DNA from: Chitinophaga caseinilytica
Lineage (GTDB): Bacteria > Bacteroidota > Bacteroidia > Chitinophagales > Chitinophagaceae
DNA length: 64,000 bases
Direction of reading: 5' to 3'
Assembly: GCF_038396765.1 (NCBI RefSeq)
Contig: NZ_CP150096.1
Location: 4,323,001 to 4,387,000 of the forward strand
Shown here: positions 1 through 7,219 of the stretch, in pieces
Layout of the letters: each line of letters starts with the position of its first letter
Position numbering within the stretch: the stretch's first letter is position 1
Notes under the pieces: model-generated
What the model was told of the DNA's origin: nothing
Databases searched by the model: none
The model's input: the letters and a program-made list of their open reading frames with translations, nothing else
Position numbers and translations under genes: made by a program

Positions 1-500
1 GGCTTCTGGCTACGGTCTTTCAGGCGCGTCCAGTAAGCATATTCCTTTGAATCGGGCTTCAGGGCGGAGTCCGGGTTGCCGTAGAGGCGGCGGTAGCGGT
101 AAAACTCGCGGGTGGCCTCGTCGGAGTCTTCTTTTACGGAAGATCCGTCTTTGGCGCCGAGGAAGTTCCATCCGTAGATATCGTCTACATAACCGTTTCC
201 GTCGTCGTCGATATTGTTACCGGGGATTTCGTTTGGGTTTTTCCAGAGAATGGGGCGAAGGTCTTCGTGGGTGGTATCCACGCCGGAATCGATCACGGCT
301 ACGATCACCGTTTTCCCGGTTTTGCCTTGCAACAGTTCGCGGTATGCCTTTTCGACACCGATCCCGTACACACTGTCTGTCCCGTAACTCAGCAACTGCC
401 AGTTTTGGGGAACGGACGGTTTAGACTGTCCGTAACCTTCGGATGTGATCAACATGGCTACACTTGCTCCAACGGCCAGGGCTCTGCAGATGCTTTTCAT
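1..500 (-). CDS. Secreted S8 (subtilisin-like) serine peptidase, N-terminal part
   Basis: Reading the minus strand from an ATG at 500 gives a signal peptide (MKSICRALAVGASVAM...) followed by the start of a subtilase catalytic domain. The block VIVAVIDSGVD carries the catalytic Asp of family S8. It is followed by the usual calcium-site-like stretch NNIDDDGNGYVDDIYGWNF. The gene runs off the left edge, so the catalytic His and Ser and any C-terminal sorting domain are not visible. The protein is expected to be exported and to cleave proteins in the periplasm or outside the cell. Family assignment is firm from the Asp motif and its context; the substrate is unknown. Confidence 0.9.
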   Translation of the reverse strand, partial: MKSICRALAVGASVAMLITSEGYGQSKPSVPQNWQLLSYGTDSVYGIGVEKAYRELLQGKTGKTVIVAVIDSGVDTTHEDLRPILWKNPNEIPGNNIDDDGNGYVDDIYGWNFLGAKDGSSVKEDSDEATREFYRYRRLYGNPDSALKPDSKEYAYWTRLKDRSQK

Positions 501-862
501 TGTTTTGTTCAAATTTTCCAGATTGTTTTGCAATTCAGGTACCGCAATTCGTTAAAGATATGGTAAATGCGTTACAACAGCTACCGGGATGTGGTGAGTG
601 GCTTGGCGGGCGGACTATTGGTCTGCATTGCAACTAGGCAACTATATCCCTCCGCCTTATCCAGCCTTCCCGATTCGCCCCTTCAAATGCCCCATTGATC
701 ACATACCGCTCGTATCCGCCAGACAGATTGTGTAATTTCACCATATCCGCATAAAAGCCGCAAAGATTCTCTTTTTCGCTGGATAACCGGAGCGGTTTAA
801 CATTTCCTTCACGAAATCACAAACTTCTATGTAAAGTTTTTTCATAAACCCAATCTTCCGCC
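501..862. other. Intergenic region with a possible decayed reading frame
   Basis: This 362-bp gap separates the subtilase start from the next gene. On the minus strand, 816 to 634 is open for about 61 codons (ending in TAG at 634-636). It reads protein-like (for example YERYVINGAFEGANREGW) but is preceded by an in-frame TGA and has no good start, so it may be a gene remnant. I see no RNA gene or clear promoter box here. Confidence 0.35.
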
Positions 863-1384
863 ATGATTAAAACCATTCTGATGACGCTGGTCCTTGGGGC
901 CAGCCCGCCCGATCCGGGCCCAGGCCGTGCGCCTACCACGGTCATTTTCGTGAACTGCGCCGAACAGGAACAGGGGCAGCTTACCGCCACGGGCCGCGAC
1001 CAGGCCGGCCTGCTGGTCAATTTCCTTGAAAGTGAGAAGATCAGCGCGGTGTACGCGCCTTTCAATCCCTGCCTTGTCGAAACCGTCAAACCGCTGGCGG
1101 CATCGAAAGGGCAGGAGGTGACCTATTTCCGGGACGCCTGCGACGACGATGAGCCCGTCATGGAGCACATTCTGGACGTAATGCTGGAGAAAAATGCCGG
1201 CAAAACGATCGTGGTATGTGCCAAAGCGGGCAGTATCGAAAAAATGTCGAAAATGCTCGGAATAAAGAAAAATTCGCTGAAACCCAATACAGGCGCGTTT
1301 GGAGAGGTATTGATCGTCAATATTTTATATAAAGGGGAAGCGGTAGCACAAAAGTTGAATATGAATTTTCAAAAAAAAGTGTAA
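863..1384 (+). CDS. Degenerate histidine-phosphatase-fold protein (predicted inactive)
   Basis: The 173-residue protein aligns by eye with the histidine phosphatase (phosphoglycerate mutase/SixA) fold. A beta strand runs into the normal RHG/RHA site (TTVIFVNCAEQEQ, residues 25-37), followed by LTATGRDQA, a strand at AVYAPFNPCLVET, and a late strand IVVCAKAGSI. The catalytic RHG/RHA reads NCA (31-33), the second His position (normally SHGNT) reads AKAGS, and the substrate Arg region reads NPCLVE. The chemistry should therefore be lost. A hydrophobic N-terminus of about 14 residues could be a weak signal peptide. It stands alone between a divergent subtilase and a convergent dehydrogenase. The fold is inferred from motif order; the role is unknown. 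Confidence 0.6.
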   Translation: MIKTILMTLVLGASPPDPGPGRAPTTVIFVNCAEQEQGQLTATGRDQAGLLVNFLESEKISAVYAPFNPCLVETVKPLAASKGQEVTYFRDACDDDEPVMEHILDVMLEKNAGKTIVVCAKAGSIEKMSKMLGIKKNSLKPNTGAFGEVLIVNILYKGEAVAQKLNMNFQKKV

Positions 1385-1457
1385 TATTTGGCTCAGAGAG
1401 TGCGAAGTCTGCACCCTGCAACTCGCACTTTCTCATAAGCATGGTTTCCGTTTAACG

Positions 1458-1483
1458 AAAAAGCGGGGTTCTCCAACCCCGCT
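1458..1483 (-). terminator. Hairpin, probable terminator between convergent genes
   Basis: A perfect 9-bp inverted repeat (AGCGGGGTT, loop CTCC, AACCCCGCT) is followed on the minus strand by TTTTCG. On the plus strand the following tract is less T-rich. It lies between convergent genes, so it may be a second stop for the dehydrogenase transcript and possibly for the phosphatase-like gene. Confidence 0.5.
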
Positions 1484-1623
1484 ATTCTCTTGCCCGTCAC
1501 ACCTTTTTTTCGTGTTTCCCTCACACCTTTTTCGCCTGGATGCCGGGCCGATGGTTTTTTAGTCCGGTTGGGGCTGGTTTTCGATCCAATTTTCTTTTTG
1601 AAACATCTCTGCAACGAAATGCA

Positions 1624-1658
1624 TAAAAAAATCCCTCCAGGCCAGGGCCCGGAGGGAT
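1624..1658 (-). terminator. Rho-independent terminator of the ALDH7 gene
   Basis: ATCCCTCC and GGAGGGAT form an 8-bp stem with a 12-nt GC-rich loop. Read on the minus strand it is followed by seven T residues. It lies about 25 bp past the dehydrogenase stop codon. Confidence 0.8.
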
Positions 1659-1683
1659 GCGTATGTTTACCTGGTACCGGAAA

Positions 1684-3210
1684 TCAGAAATCGAATTTGA
1701 TCCCCTGTGCCAGCGGCAGTTTCGTGCTGTAATTGATGGTATTGGTCTGCCGGCGCATATAAGCCTTCCAGGCGTCGGAGCCGCTTTCCCGGCCGCCGCC
1801 CGTCTCTTTTTCGCCACCGAAAGCACCGCCGATCTCCGCACCGCTCGTACCGATGTTGACGTTAGCGATCCCGCAGTCGGAGCCCGCCTGCGAAAGGAAT
1901 TGCTCCGCTTCCCGGAGGTTCAGCGTCATGATGGCCGACGAAAGCCCCTGGGGCACGCCGTTCTGCAATGCAATGGCTTCCTCCAGTTCGGAGAATTTGA
2001 TGAGGTAAAGGATGGGCGCGAACGTTTCGTGCTGCACGATCTGGTATTCGTTCTTCACCTCGGCGATGGCGGGTTTCACGTAACAGCCCGATTCGTAACC
2101 GGCCCCTTCGAGCACACCGCCTTCCACTACGAATTTGCCGCCTTCTTTTTTGCAGGCTTCGATCGCTTTTTCATAGGCGTGAACGGCGTCTTTGTCGATC
2201 AACGGCCCAACGTGGTTATGCTCGTCGAGCGGATTGCCGATGCGCAGTTGCTTATAAGCGTTCACCAGCTTGGTTTTGAAGGCTTCATACACGCTTTCGT
2301 GGATGATGAGCCGGCGGGTAGAGGTGCAGCGTTGCCCTGCGGTGCCTACGGCGCCGAATACGCAGCCTACGAGCGACATGTCCAGGTCTGCGTCTTTGGA
2401 AATGATGATGGCGTTGTTGCCGCCCAGTTCCAGCAGCGCGCGTCCCAATCTCGCGCCCACAGCCGCGCCTACGGCCTTACCCATGCGGGTGGAACCTGTT
2501 GCGGAAACGAGGGGCACGCGCCCGTCGGCCGACATCCATTCGCCCACCTCGCGGTCGCCCACCACCAGGCAGGAAACGCCTTCAGGCACGCCGTTGGCAG
2601 CAAACACCTTTGCGGCGATATGTTGGCAGGCAATGGCCGTGAGGGGCGTTTTTTCGGAGGGCTTCCAGATGCAGACGTCGCCGCAAACCCACGCGAGCAT
2701 GGAGTTCCAGCTCCATACCGCCACGGGGAAGTTGAAGGCGGAAATAATACCTACGATGCCCAAGGGGTGCCATTGTTCGTACATCCGGTGGCCGGGGCGC
2801 TCGGAATGCATGGTCAGCCCATGTAGCTGGCGGCTGAGGCCTACGGCGAAATCGCAGATATCGATCATTTCCTGTACCTCGCCGTAACCTTCCTGGAGGC
2901 TTTTGCCCATTTCATAGGAAACGAGGCGGCCCAGGGCTTCCTTGTTGGCGCGCAGGGCTTCACCTACCTGCCGTACCACCTCGCCGCGGCGGGGCGCCGG
3001 CCACATGCGCCAGGCTTCGTAGGCCGACTGGGCGGTTTTGATCACTTCGTCATAATTCTCCCGCGAAGCGCAAGTCACGCTTGCGATCGTTTTACCGTCT
3101 ACCGGCGAATGGGAGGTTATAACCGTACCATTGGCTTTCAATATGTTGCTGCCGGTGGATACGCCGCTGTTACTGCCGGCGATACCGAATTGTTGCAGTA
3201 TCTGCTCCAT
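1684..3210 (-). CDS. Aldehyde dehydrogenase family 7 (2-aminoadipate 6-semialdehyde dehydrogenase type)
   Basis: This 508-residue protein is a full-length NAD(P)-dependent aldehyde dehydrogenase of the antiquitin/ALDH7 type. It shows the general-base Glu in ELGGNNA (about residue 261), the catalytic Cys in GQRCTS (about 295), the cofactor segment SATGSTRMG, and the ALDH7-type C-terminus with GGAFGGEKETGGGRESGSD. Family 7 enzymes oxidise 2-aminoadipate 6-semialdehyde (in equilibrium with piperideine-6-carboxylate) to 2-aminoadipate in lysine breakdown. A 2-oxoadipate dioxygenase lies 1 kb away, which supports this role. The start overlaps nothing and is 29 bp from the divergent transporter gene, so the two must share a promoter region. 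Cytosolic; confidence in the family is high and in the substrate moderate. Confidence 0.9.
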   Translation of the reverse strand: MEQILQQFGIAGSNSGVSTGSNILKANGTVITSHSPVDGKTIASVTCASRENYDEVIKTAQSAYEAWRMWPAPRRGEVVRQVGEALRANKEALGRLVSYEMGKSLQEGYGEVQEMIDICDFAVGLSRQLHGLTMHSERPGHRMYEQWHPLGIVGIISAFNFPVAVWSWNSMLAWVCGDVCIWKPSEKTPLTAIACQHIAAKVFAANGVPEGVSCLVVGDREVGEWMSADGRVPLVSATGSTRMGKAVGAAVGARLGRALLELGGNNAIIISKDADLDMSLVGCVFGAVGTAGQRCTSTRRLIIHESVYEAFKTKLVNAYKQLRIGNPLDEHNHVGPLIDKDAVHAYEKAIEACKKEGGKFVVEGGVLEGAGYESGCYVKPAIAEVKNEYQIVQHETFAPILYLIKFSELEEAIALQNGVPQGLSSAIMTLNLREAEQFLSQAGSDCGIANVNIGTSGAEIGGAFGGEKETGGGRESGSDAWKAYMRRQTNTINYSTKLPLAQGIKFDF

Positions 3211-3239
3211 CTTGCTTGTGTTTTTTGTAAATTTCGTTC

Positions 3240-3809
3240 ATGAACTTTTTAAAGTCTCCCTGGCCGTGGTACGTCGCCGGACCGCTCATCGGCCTGTCTG
3301 TTCCGCTGCTGATGCTGATCGGCAACAAGGCGCTGGGCATCTCGTCATCGCTCCGGCACATCTGCGCGGCCTGTCTTCCCGGCAAAATTCCGTTTTTTCA
3401 GTATGACTGGAAAAAAGAAAGCTGGAATCTTTGGTTCGTCGGCGGTATTGCCCTGGGCGCCCTGCTGGTGCTGCTGTTTCTCGGCAACGGCGAGCCGGTG
3501 GCCCTGAACCCCTCCACCATAGCGGCCCTGAGGGCCAACGGGGTGCAGGAGTTCGATGAAATACTGCCTGGCGATATCTTCAACTGGGGCAATGCCTTTA
3601 ACGGCGTCGGCCTGTTGTTTTTCGTTGCCGGTGGCTTCCTCGTAGGTTTCGGCACCCGGTACGCCGGCGGTTGCACGTCCGGCCATTCCATTTACGGCAT
3701 TTCCACCCTGCAATGGCCGTCGCTCGTAGCTACCATCTGTTTTATGGCTGGCGGCTTCGCGATGACGCACCTCATTCTTCCACCTCTCATGCGCTGGTTG
3801 CTCTTATGA
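3240..3809 (+). CDS. YeeE/YedE family membrane protein, first half (sulfur-compound transporter)
   Basis: This 189-residue protein has about four hydrophobic segments (residues 10-30, 64-82, 122-144, 158-180) and the YeeE/YedE hallmark [16 protein letters not shown]. Members of this family move thiosulfate or related sulfur compounds across the inner membrane using conserved cysteines. Extra Cys residues lie in [10 protein letters not shown]. The single-chain family protein is about twice this length; here the second half is the next gene, which overlaps it by ATGA. The two products probably form one channel. The transported compound cannot be told from sequence. Confidence 0.85.
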   Translation: MNFLKSPWPWYVAGPLIGLSVPLLMLIGNKALGISSSLRHICAACLPGKIPFFQYDWKKESWNLWFVGGIALGALLVLLFLGNGEPVALNPSTIAALRANGVQEFDEILPGDIFNWGNAFNGVGLLFFVAGGFLVGFGTRYAGGCTSGHSIYGISTLQWPSLVATICFMAGGFAMTHLILPPLMRWLLL

Positions 3810-4216
3810 AAAACCTGAAATTCGGCATCGCCGGCATCCTGTTCGGCATTATCCTCGTCAAAGCGGAAGTTATTTCCTGGTTTCGCATCCAGGAGATGTT
3901 CCGGCTGGAATCCTTCCACATGTACGGTGTGATCGGCTCGGCGATCTTCACGGCTATGCTGGGCGTATTGCTCATCCGTAAAATGGGCTGGCGCAGCATG
4001 AGCGGGGAGGAGATCGTTGTCCGGAAAAAGCCGTTCACCAAAGGCAATGTTATCGGCGGATTGATCTTCGGATTGGGCTGGGCCATCACCGGCGCCTGTC
4101 CCGGGCCGATTTTCGCCCAGATCGGCAGTGGTTTCACCGTGGTATTCATCACGCTGTTGAGCGCAATTGCCGGCACCTGGGCGTACGGCAAATGGAAAGA
4201 CCGCCTGCCGCACTAA
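3806..4216 (+). CDS. YeeE/YedE family membrane protein, second half (DUF6691-type)
   Basis: The start is the ATG at 3806 that overlaps the stop of the preceding gene (ATGA); this gives 136 residues. It has four hydrophobic segments and the second YeeE-type motif [12 protein letters not shown], with the conserved Cys. Translational coupling and complementary motifs indicate that it forms a complex with the upstream half-transporter. Its stop is only 7 bp from the stop of the convergent dioxygenase gene, with no terminator between them. Confidence 0.85.
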   Translation: MKNLKFGIAGILFGIILVKAEVISWFRIQEMFRLESFHMYGVIGSAIFTAMLGVLLIRKMGWRSMSGEEIVVRKKPFTKGNVIGGLIFGLGWAITGACPGPIFAQIGSGFTVVFITLLSAIAGTWAYGKWKDRLPH

Positions 4217-4223
4217 CCGCCCG

Positions 4224-5120
4224 TCAATCCTTCTTGCCTGTTTGCGCCGAATAGGTGCTTTCGAATATTTTGTCCGCGTTGTTGGCTTCGAACCCTTCGC
4301 GCCGGTGTTCCCTGCGGATATCCGCGTGTGCGAGGCCTGCAAACTGCGGCAGTACCCTTCTTTCCGCGAACTCCACGTACGATCCTGCGATTTCTTGTTT
4401 CTCACCGCCGTCGAATTCCGCTTCGATCATCCGCGCAACGGTGCTGCTTTGCAGCAAACCCTTGTCTGGACTGGTTTTGATCTTTCCTCCGGAATCATTG
4501 AGCCGGAAACCTTCCCTTTCCAGGAAAGCATTGAAATCCGCGATGGTATTGTATCCGGCAGGCAGGTTGTGGACGCTGACGGTGAAGTGGTTGAGGTAAT
4601 AGCGATTATAGATCACCCAGGCCGCGTATTCACTTTCCGCGCCGAGCAGGCGGTAGTCGGAAAGGGTAGGCGTGCGCCAGAGGCCGGAATGGAGGAAATG
4701 GTCCACGGCTGCAGCATCGTCGAGGTTCAGGGCGTCTACCGGGTCGGAAGTCACTTCGTCGGTATAGCTGTGGATGGTTTGCTGGGCCTTTTCCGAGAGC
4801 TCTTTCACACGGAGCTCGGAGATGAAGATCCGGGGCAATTTATCGGAGGGCGGCGCATACCAATATGCGTCGAGTTTCTTTTCCGGGAAGTTGTAGAAAT
4901 CCATTTTCCGGTAGCCGTAATGGAGGAAAATCTTTTCCAGGGAGCGGATTCCGAGGTGCGGCACGCCGAGGGTGCGGAAAGCGATGTGATCGTTTTCGAT
5001 ATCGGTGGCTTTTTCGATAATCCCTTCACGGACCATTGCCTTGATAATAGCGCCCACGTCGGGAACGCGTTCCTGGTAACGGCTCATGAGTCCGTTCAAT
5101 ACTGTTTCCAGCGTTGTCAT
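4224..5120 (-). CDS. hglS: DUF1338 family 2-oxoadipate dioxygenase/decarboxylase
   Basis: This 298-residue protein belongs to the DUF1338 (YdcJ/HglS) family. Characterised HglS is an Fe(II)-dependent enzyme that converts 2-oxoadipate to D-2-hydroxyglutarate with release of CO2 in lysine catabolism. Likely metal ligands are His45 (NDHIAFRTLG), His178 (YLNHFTVSVH) and Glu250 (YVEFAERR); Arg49 sits in the first motif where the family has a substrate-binding Arg. It lies close to an ALDH7 enzyme that makes 2-aminoadipate, the precursor of 2-oxoadipate. Family known, ligands assigned by motif position, pathway inferred from context. The D-2-hydroxyglutarate dehydrogenase and aminoadipate aminotransferase are not in this window. 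Confidence 0.85.
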   Translation of the reverse strand: MTTLETVLNGLMSRYQERVPDVGAIIKAMVREGIIEKATDIENDHIAFRTLGVPHLGIRSLEKIFLHYGYRKMDFYNFPEKKLDAYWYAPPSDKLPRIFISELRVKELSEKAQQTIHSYTDEVTSDPVDALNLDDAAAVDHFLHSGLWRTPTLSDYRLLGAESEYAAWVIYNRYYLNHFTVSVHNLPAGYNTIADFNAFLEREGFRLNDSGGKIKTSPDKGLLQSSTVARMIEAEFDGGEKQEIAGSYVEFAERRVLPQFAGLAHADIRREHRREGFEANNADKIFESTYSAQTGKKD

Positions 5121-5295
5121 CAGCTTAGATTTTGTAAAAAGTTTTGGTGAATGCGAATGGCGGGGTCGTTCGCCGGGATCATGGCACGTGCGAGCAGGTG
5201 CTGCGCAGGTACGAAAGCAGGGAAAGTTGTATGTTGATCATGGCGTTCACGGAAGCGAATATAACGAAAGCGGTGGAATTTGGGGCTTGCGCATA

Positions 5296-5327
5296 AAAAA
5301 AGCCCCTCCTGCGGAGGGGCCACTTTT
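5296..5327 (-). terminator. Rho-independent terminator of panB
   Basis: GCCCCTCC-TGC-GGAGGGGC is a perfect 8-bp stem. On the minus strand it is followed by seven T residues; on the plus strand by CACTTTTTG. It lies 30 bp past the panB stop and may act in both directions. Confidence 0.85.
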
Positions 5328-5349
5328 TGTTCGAAGAAAGCGCACGGCC

Positions 5350-6168
5350 TTAGTATTGTTCGTTGTCGTTGGGGAAATCCTTCCCTTTAACGTCGGTGAT
5401 GTATTTTTTGGTAGCGCCCAGGATCTGATCGTACAGATCGAGGTAGCGGCGGAGGAAGCGGGGCTTGAATTCCTTGTTGATGCCGAGCATGTCGTGCATC
5501 ACGAGTACCTGTCCGTCTACATATTTGCCCGCGCCGATGCCGATCGTGGGAATGGTGAGCGCTTCGGCTACGCGTTTGCCCAGTTGGGCGGGGATTTTTT
5601 CCAGTACGATGGCGAATGCGCCGGCTTCCTGGAGCAGTTGCGCGTCGCGGATGAGCTTTTCGGCTTCGGCATCGTCTGTGGCCCTTACGGCGTAGGTGCC
5701 GAATTTATAGATGCTCTGCGGCGTGAGGCCCAGGTGGCCCATAACGGGGACCCCGGCGCTGATGATCCTTTTCACGGATTCGATGATCTCTTCACCGCCT
5801 TCGATCTTCACGCCATGCGCACCGGTCTCTTTCATGATCCGGATGGTGGACACGAGCGCCTCTTTGGAGTTGCCCTGGTAAGAACCGAAGGGAAGGTCTA
5901 CCACCACGAAACTACGCTTGATGGCGCGCACTACCGAAGCGGCATGGTAAATCATCTGGTCGAGGGTAATGGGGAGCGTGGTTTCATGACCGGCCATCAC
6001 GTTGGAAGCGGAATCGCCTACCAGCAGGATGTCGATGCCCGCGTCGTCAAAGATGCGGGCCATGGAAAAGTCATAAGCGGTCAGCATGGAAATCTTCTCT
6101 CCGTCCGTCTTCATCTTTTGCAGCACATGCGTCGTGATGCGTTTGATTTCTTTGTTTACAGCAGACAT
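5350..6168 (-). CDS. panB: 3-methyl-2-oxobutanoate hydroxymethyltransferase
   Basis: PanB transfers a one-carbon unit from 5,10-methylene-tetrahydrofolate to 2-oxoisovalerate, giving ketopantoate, the first step to pantothenate and CoA. The 272 residues match the family length. Motifs include [30 protein letters not shown] (metal and substrate site), [21 protein letters not shown] and PTIGIGAG. The enzyme is cytosolic and needs Mg2+. It is the last gene before a strong terminator and lies 84 bp behind ppx, so it may have its own promoter. panC and panD are encoded 5 kb upstream on the same strand. Confidence 0.97.
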   Translation of the reverse strand: MSAVNKEIKRITTHVLQKMKTDGEKISMLTAYDFSMARIFDDAGIDILLVGDSASNVMAGHETTLPITLDQMIYHAASVVRAIKRSFVVVDLPFGSYQGNSKEALVSTIRIMKETGAHGVKIEGGEEIIESVKRIISAGVPVMGHLGLTPQSIYKFGTYAVRATDDAEAEKLIRDAQLLQEAGAFAIVLEKIPAQLGKRVAEALTIPTIGIGAGKYVDGQVLVMHDMLGINKEFKPRFLRRYLDLYDQILGATKKYITDVKGKDFPNDNEQY

Positions 6169-6252
6169 TGCATTACGTATTTACGCCGGGCCCAATGCCC
6201 GAAGCGGCACAAAGTTTGGAATATTTACCGGATTTGCCTACATTTTTTTGAT

Positions 6253-7146
6253 CTACGGTTGGGCCAGTGCGGAAATCTCCTTGTAGAGGGCGCGTACGAG
6301 CCCGTCGGCCAGGCCGATCTTGGGCACGTAGATCTCCTGGATATCCGTCCACCGCATCACGTTCACGTATATCTGCAACGCCGGCACGATCACGTCTGCA
6401 CGATCTTCGCGGAGATTATAAAGATGGATGCGCTCTTCCACCGAAAAACTGCTGAATTCCTTGTAATAATCCTTCAGTTGGTCCAGCGTGAGCGGCTTGC
6501 CTTCTTTCTTTTTGGAGAGGGAAAATACTTTGTTGATGTTGCCGCCCGAGCCGATGGCCACGAGCTGCCCGTAATTTTTGAGGTTTTGCCGGAGGAAGTC
6601 TTTCATCTGCTGCCAGTGCTTTTCTTCCACTTTCCCCTGCAGCAGGCGGATGGTGCCGATGTTGAACGATTCCTTGAAAACGAGGCTGTTCCCTTTGAAA
6701 AACGTCATTTCGGTGCTGCCGCCGCCCACGTCGATATAGAGATAGCCCCGTGTTTTGTCGAGGTTTTCGGCGATGTGGTTCTCGTAAATGTAATTGGCTT
6801 CTTCCTGCCCGGTGATCACCTTGATCTCCATGCCGGTTTCCTGCTTCACGCGCTCGAGGATCTGCGTGCCGTTGGCCGCGTCGCGCATGGCGGAAGTAGC
6901 GGCCGTTTTGAGGTATTTGACTTCGTAGACGTCGAGCAGCAGTTTATAGGCTTTGATGGTGTTGACGAAGCTTTCGGCCCTCTTTTCAGAGATGGCCCCC
7001 GTGGCAAAAACGTCCATGCCCAGCCGGAGGGGCACGCGCACGAGGTTGACTTTCGTGAAATCCATTTCTCCGTTCGCCTTGGGCGACGCTTCCGTGATGA
7101 GGAGGCGCGCCGCGTTCGATCCGATGTCTATAGCTGCAAGCTTCAT
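6253..7146 (-). CDS. ppx: Ppx/GppA family exopolyphosphatase
   Basis: This 297-residue protein has the actin-like ASKHA phosphatase fold of Ppx/GppA, with the phosphate-1 loop AIDIGSNAARLLI at the N-terminus, TSAMRDAANG, GQEEA and the phosphate-2 loop YIDVGGGSTEM. It is short, lacking the C-terminal HD-like domain of E. coli Ppx, as is usual for single-domain members. It probably removes terminal phosphate from polyphosphate (or pppGpp). It follows ppk1 by 73 bp on the same strand, pairing synthesis and breakdown of polyphosphate. Which of the two substrates dominates cannot be decided. Confidence 0.9.
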   Translation of the reverse strand: MKLAAIDIGSNAARLLITEASPKANGEMDFTKVNLVRVPLRLGMDVFATGAISEKRAESFVNTIKAYKLLLDVYEVKYLKTAATSAMRDAANGTQILERVKQETGMEIKVITGQEEANYIYENHIAENLDKTRGYLYIDVGGGSTEMTFFKGNSLVFKESFNIGTIRLLQGKVEEKHWQQMKDFLRQNLKNYGQLVAIGSGGNINKVFSLSKKKEGKPLTLDQLKDYYKEFSSFSVEERIHLYNLREDRADVIVPALQIYVNVMRWTDIQEIYVPKIGLADGLVRALYKEISALAQP

Positions 7147-7219
7147 TCCGTCATATCCCGGTTTTGGTGTACCGATGCGTCAAAGATATTAAAACACATG
7201 GATTTCCACGATTCCGGCA

